From the NCBI RefSeq assembly GCF_025998535.1, contig NZ_AP024233.1:3000001-3064000 (forward strand): a stretch of 64,000 nt of DNA. Reading direction: 5' to 3'. A program made the position numbers and the translations under genes. The DNA comes from Desulfolithobacter dissulfuricans (GTDB lineage Bacteria; Desulfobacterota; Desulfobulbia; Desulfobulbales; Desulfobulbaceae). Position 1 is the stretch's first letter; each line of letters begins with the position of its first letter. The notes below the pieces were generated by a model, which was not told the DNA's origin, searched no databases, and worked only from the letters and a program-made list of their open reading frames with translations. Positions 63,598 to 64,000 of this stretch are shown here, in pieces.

Positions 63598-64000
63598 ATG
63601 CATATTTCAGAAGGTGTTTTATCGGCACCGGTGTTGATCGGCGGCGGGGCCCTGACCGCGGTGGGAACGGCCATTGGCCTGAAAAAGATCGATTATGACC
63701 GGATTATGTCCGTGGCCATTCTGACCTCGGCCTTTTTCGTCGCCTCGCTGATCCACGTGCCCCTGGGGCCGGGTTCCGTCCACCTGGTGCTCAACGGCCT
63801 GCTCGGGGTCATCCTGGGCTGGGCCAGTTTTCCGGCCATCCTGATCGCACTCCTGCTCCAGGCCATCTTTTTCCAGTTCGGCGGCCTGGTGGTACTGGGA
63901 GTCAACACATTCAACATGGCCGCCCCGGCCGTGCTCTGCTTTTATCTGCTGCGGCCCTGGCTGGTCCAGCCAAAACTCCGGCCTCTGGCCGGATTTGCCG
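63598..64000 (+). CDS. cbiM: CbiM-type nickel/cobalt ECF transporter component (cut by window edge)
   Basis: The first 134 residues are inside the window. The start MHISEGVLSAPVLIGGGALT is typical of CbiM/NikM, whose N-terminal Met-His-Ile motif binds the metal. Several membrane segments follow (about 10-28, 35-52, 60-80 and 85-110), with VPLGPGSVHLVLNGLLGVIL and AIFFQFGGLVVLGVNTFNMA. Next to nikR and its candidate operator, nickel is the more likely cargo. The C-terminus, and any partner permease and ATPase genes, lie beyond the window. Confidence 0.93.
   Translation, partial: MHISEGVLSAPVLIGGGALTAVGTAIGLKKIDYDRIMSVAILTSAFFVASLIHVPLGPGSVHLVLNGLLGVILGWASFPAILIALLLQAIFFQFGGLVVLGVNTFNMAAPAVLCFYLLRPWLVQPKLRPLAGFA

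Overview
The window looks like a chromosomal segment of a Gram-negative, anaerobic, sulfate-reducing or sulfur-metabolising member of the Desulfobacterota, most likely close to Desulfobulbales. The left edge carries dsrM, dsrK and the start of dsrJ, the membrane complex that feeds electrons to dissimilatory sulfite reductase. A selenocysteine tRNA, a YedF-type selenium protein, a nickel regulator with a CbiM-type importer, and a spirochaete/organelle-like EF-G fit that assignment. The species name is inference; no 16S gene is present.

Layout. 1-12.6 kb (minus strand): dsrMKJ with an RsbRD-type regulator domain upstream, a tail-specific protease, yedF, an MBL-fold hydrolase, an HDOD protein, a small unknown protein, a eukaryotic-type HisA, a P-loop ATPase and fusA. 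12.8-21.7 kb: tRNA-Phe, a zinc-ribbon protein, ispA and ispH (isoprenoid pathway), glycerate kinase, tRNA-Leu, then secG-tpiA-pgk and rimI-gap (lower glycolysis). 21.9-25.9 kb: sfsA, pyrC, pyrB, lepB. 26.2-33.8 kb (plus strand): a type IV pilus assembly operon pilM-N-O-P, followed by an AMIN/TPR protein, an MshL-like secretin and a lipoprotein; the secretin function is divided over separate polypeptides. 33.9-36.1 kb: a palindromic repeat invaded by a group II intron. 36.1-50.9 kb: secB, uvrA, a CoA-binding protein, glyQ, tRNA-Sec, an MFS transporter, a giant AsmA-like DUF748 protein, amrS, an orphan ZnuA-type binding protein, a YpsA-like protein and an M48 lipoprotein protease. 51.0-56.2 kb: a cobalamin riboswitch with its own attenuator, then btuB, a pterin-binding/corrinoid methyltransferase-like gene, a btuF-like gene and exbB; the operon breaks off there. 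56.4-61.4 kb: a secreted PhoX-like protein and a 1029-residue protein joining three haem-binding CxxCH sites to a TolB-like propeller. 61.4-64 kb: pyk, nikR and the start of cbiM.

Cross-cutting observations. (1) A 170-bp palindromic element occurs three times; its arms differ between copies but stay complementary, two copies abut terminator T-tracts, one has a perfect 12-bp direct repeat at its ends, and the third has a complete-looking 2026-bp group II intron spliced into one arm. (2) Two other inverted-repeat elements and a degenerate third repeat family lie between genes. (3) Four genes (yedF, the pilus-operon lipoprotein, uvrA, the DUF748 gene) are each broken by the apparent loss of one base in a G/C run; this pattern suggests homopolymer undercalling in the assembly rather than four independent pseudogenes. 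(4) The haem-propeller/PhoX pair and the riboswitch-controlled corrinoid operon are the best candidates for under-described biology here.
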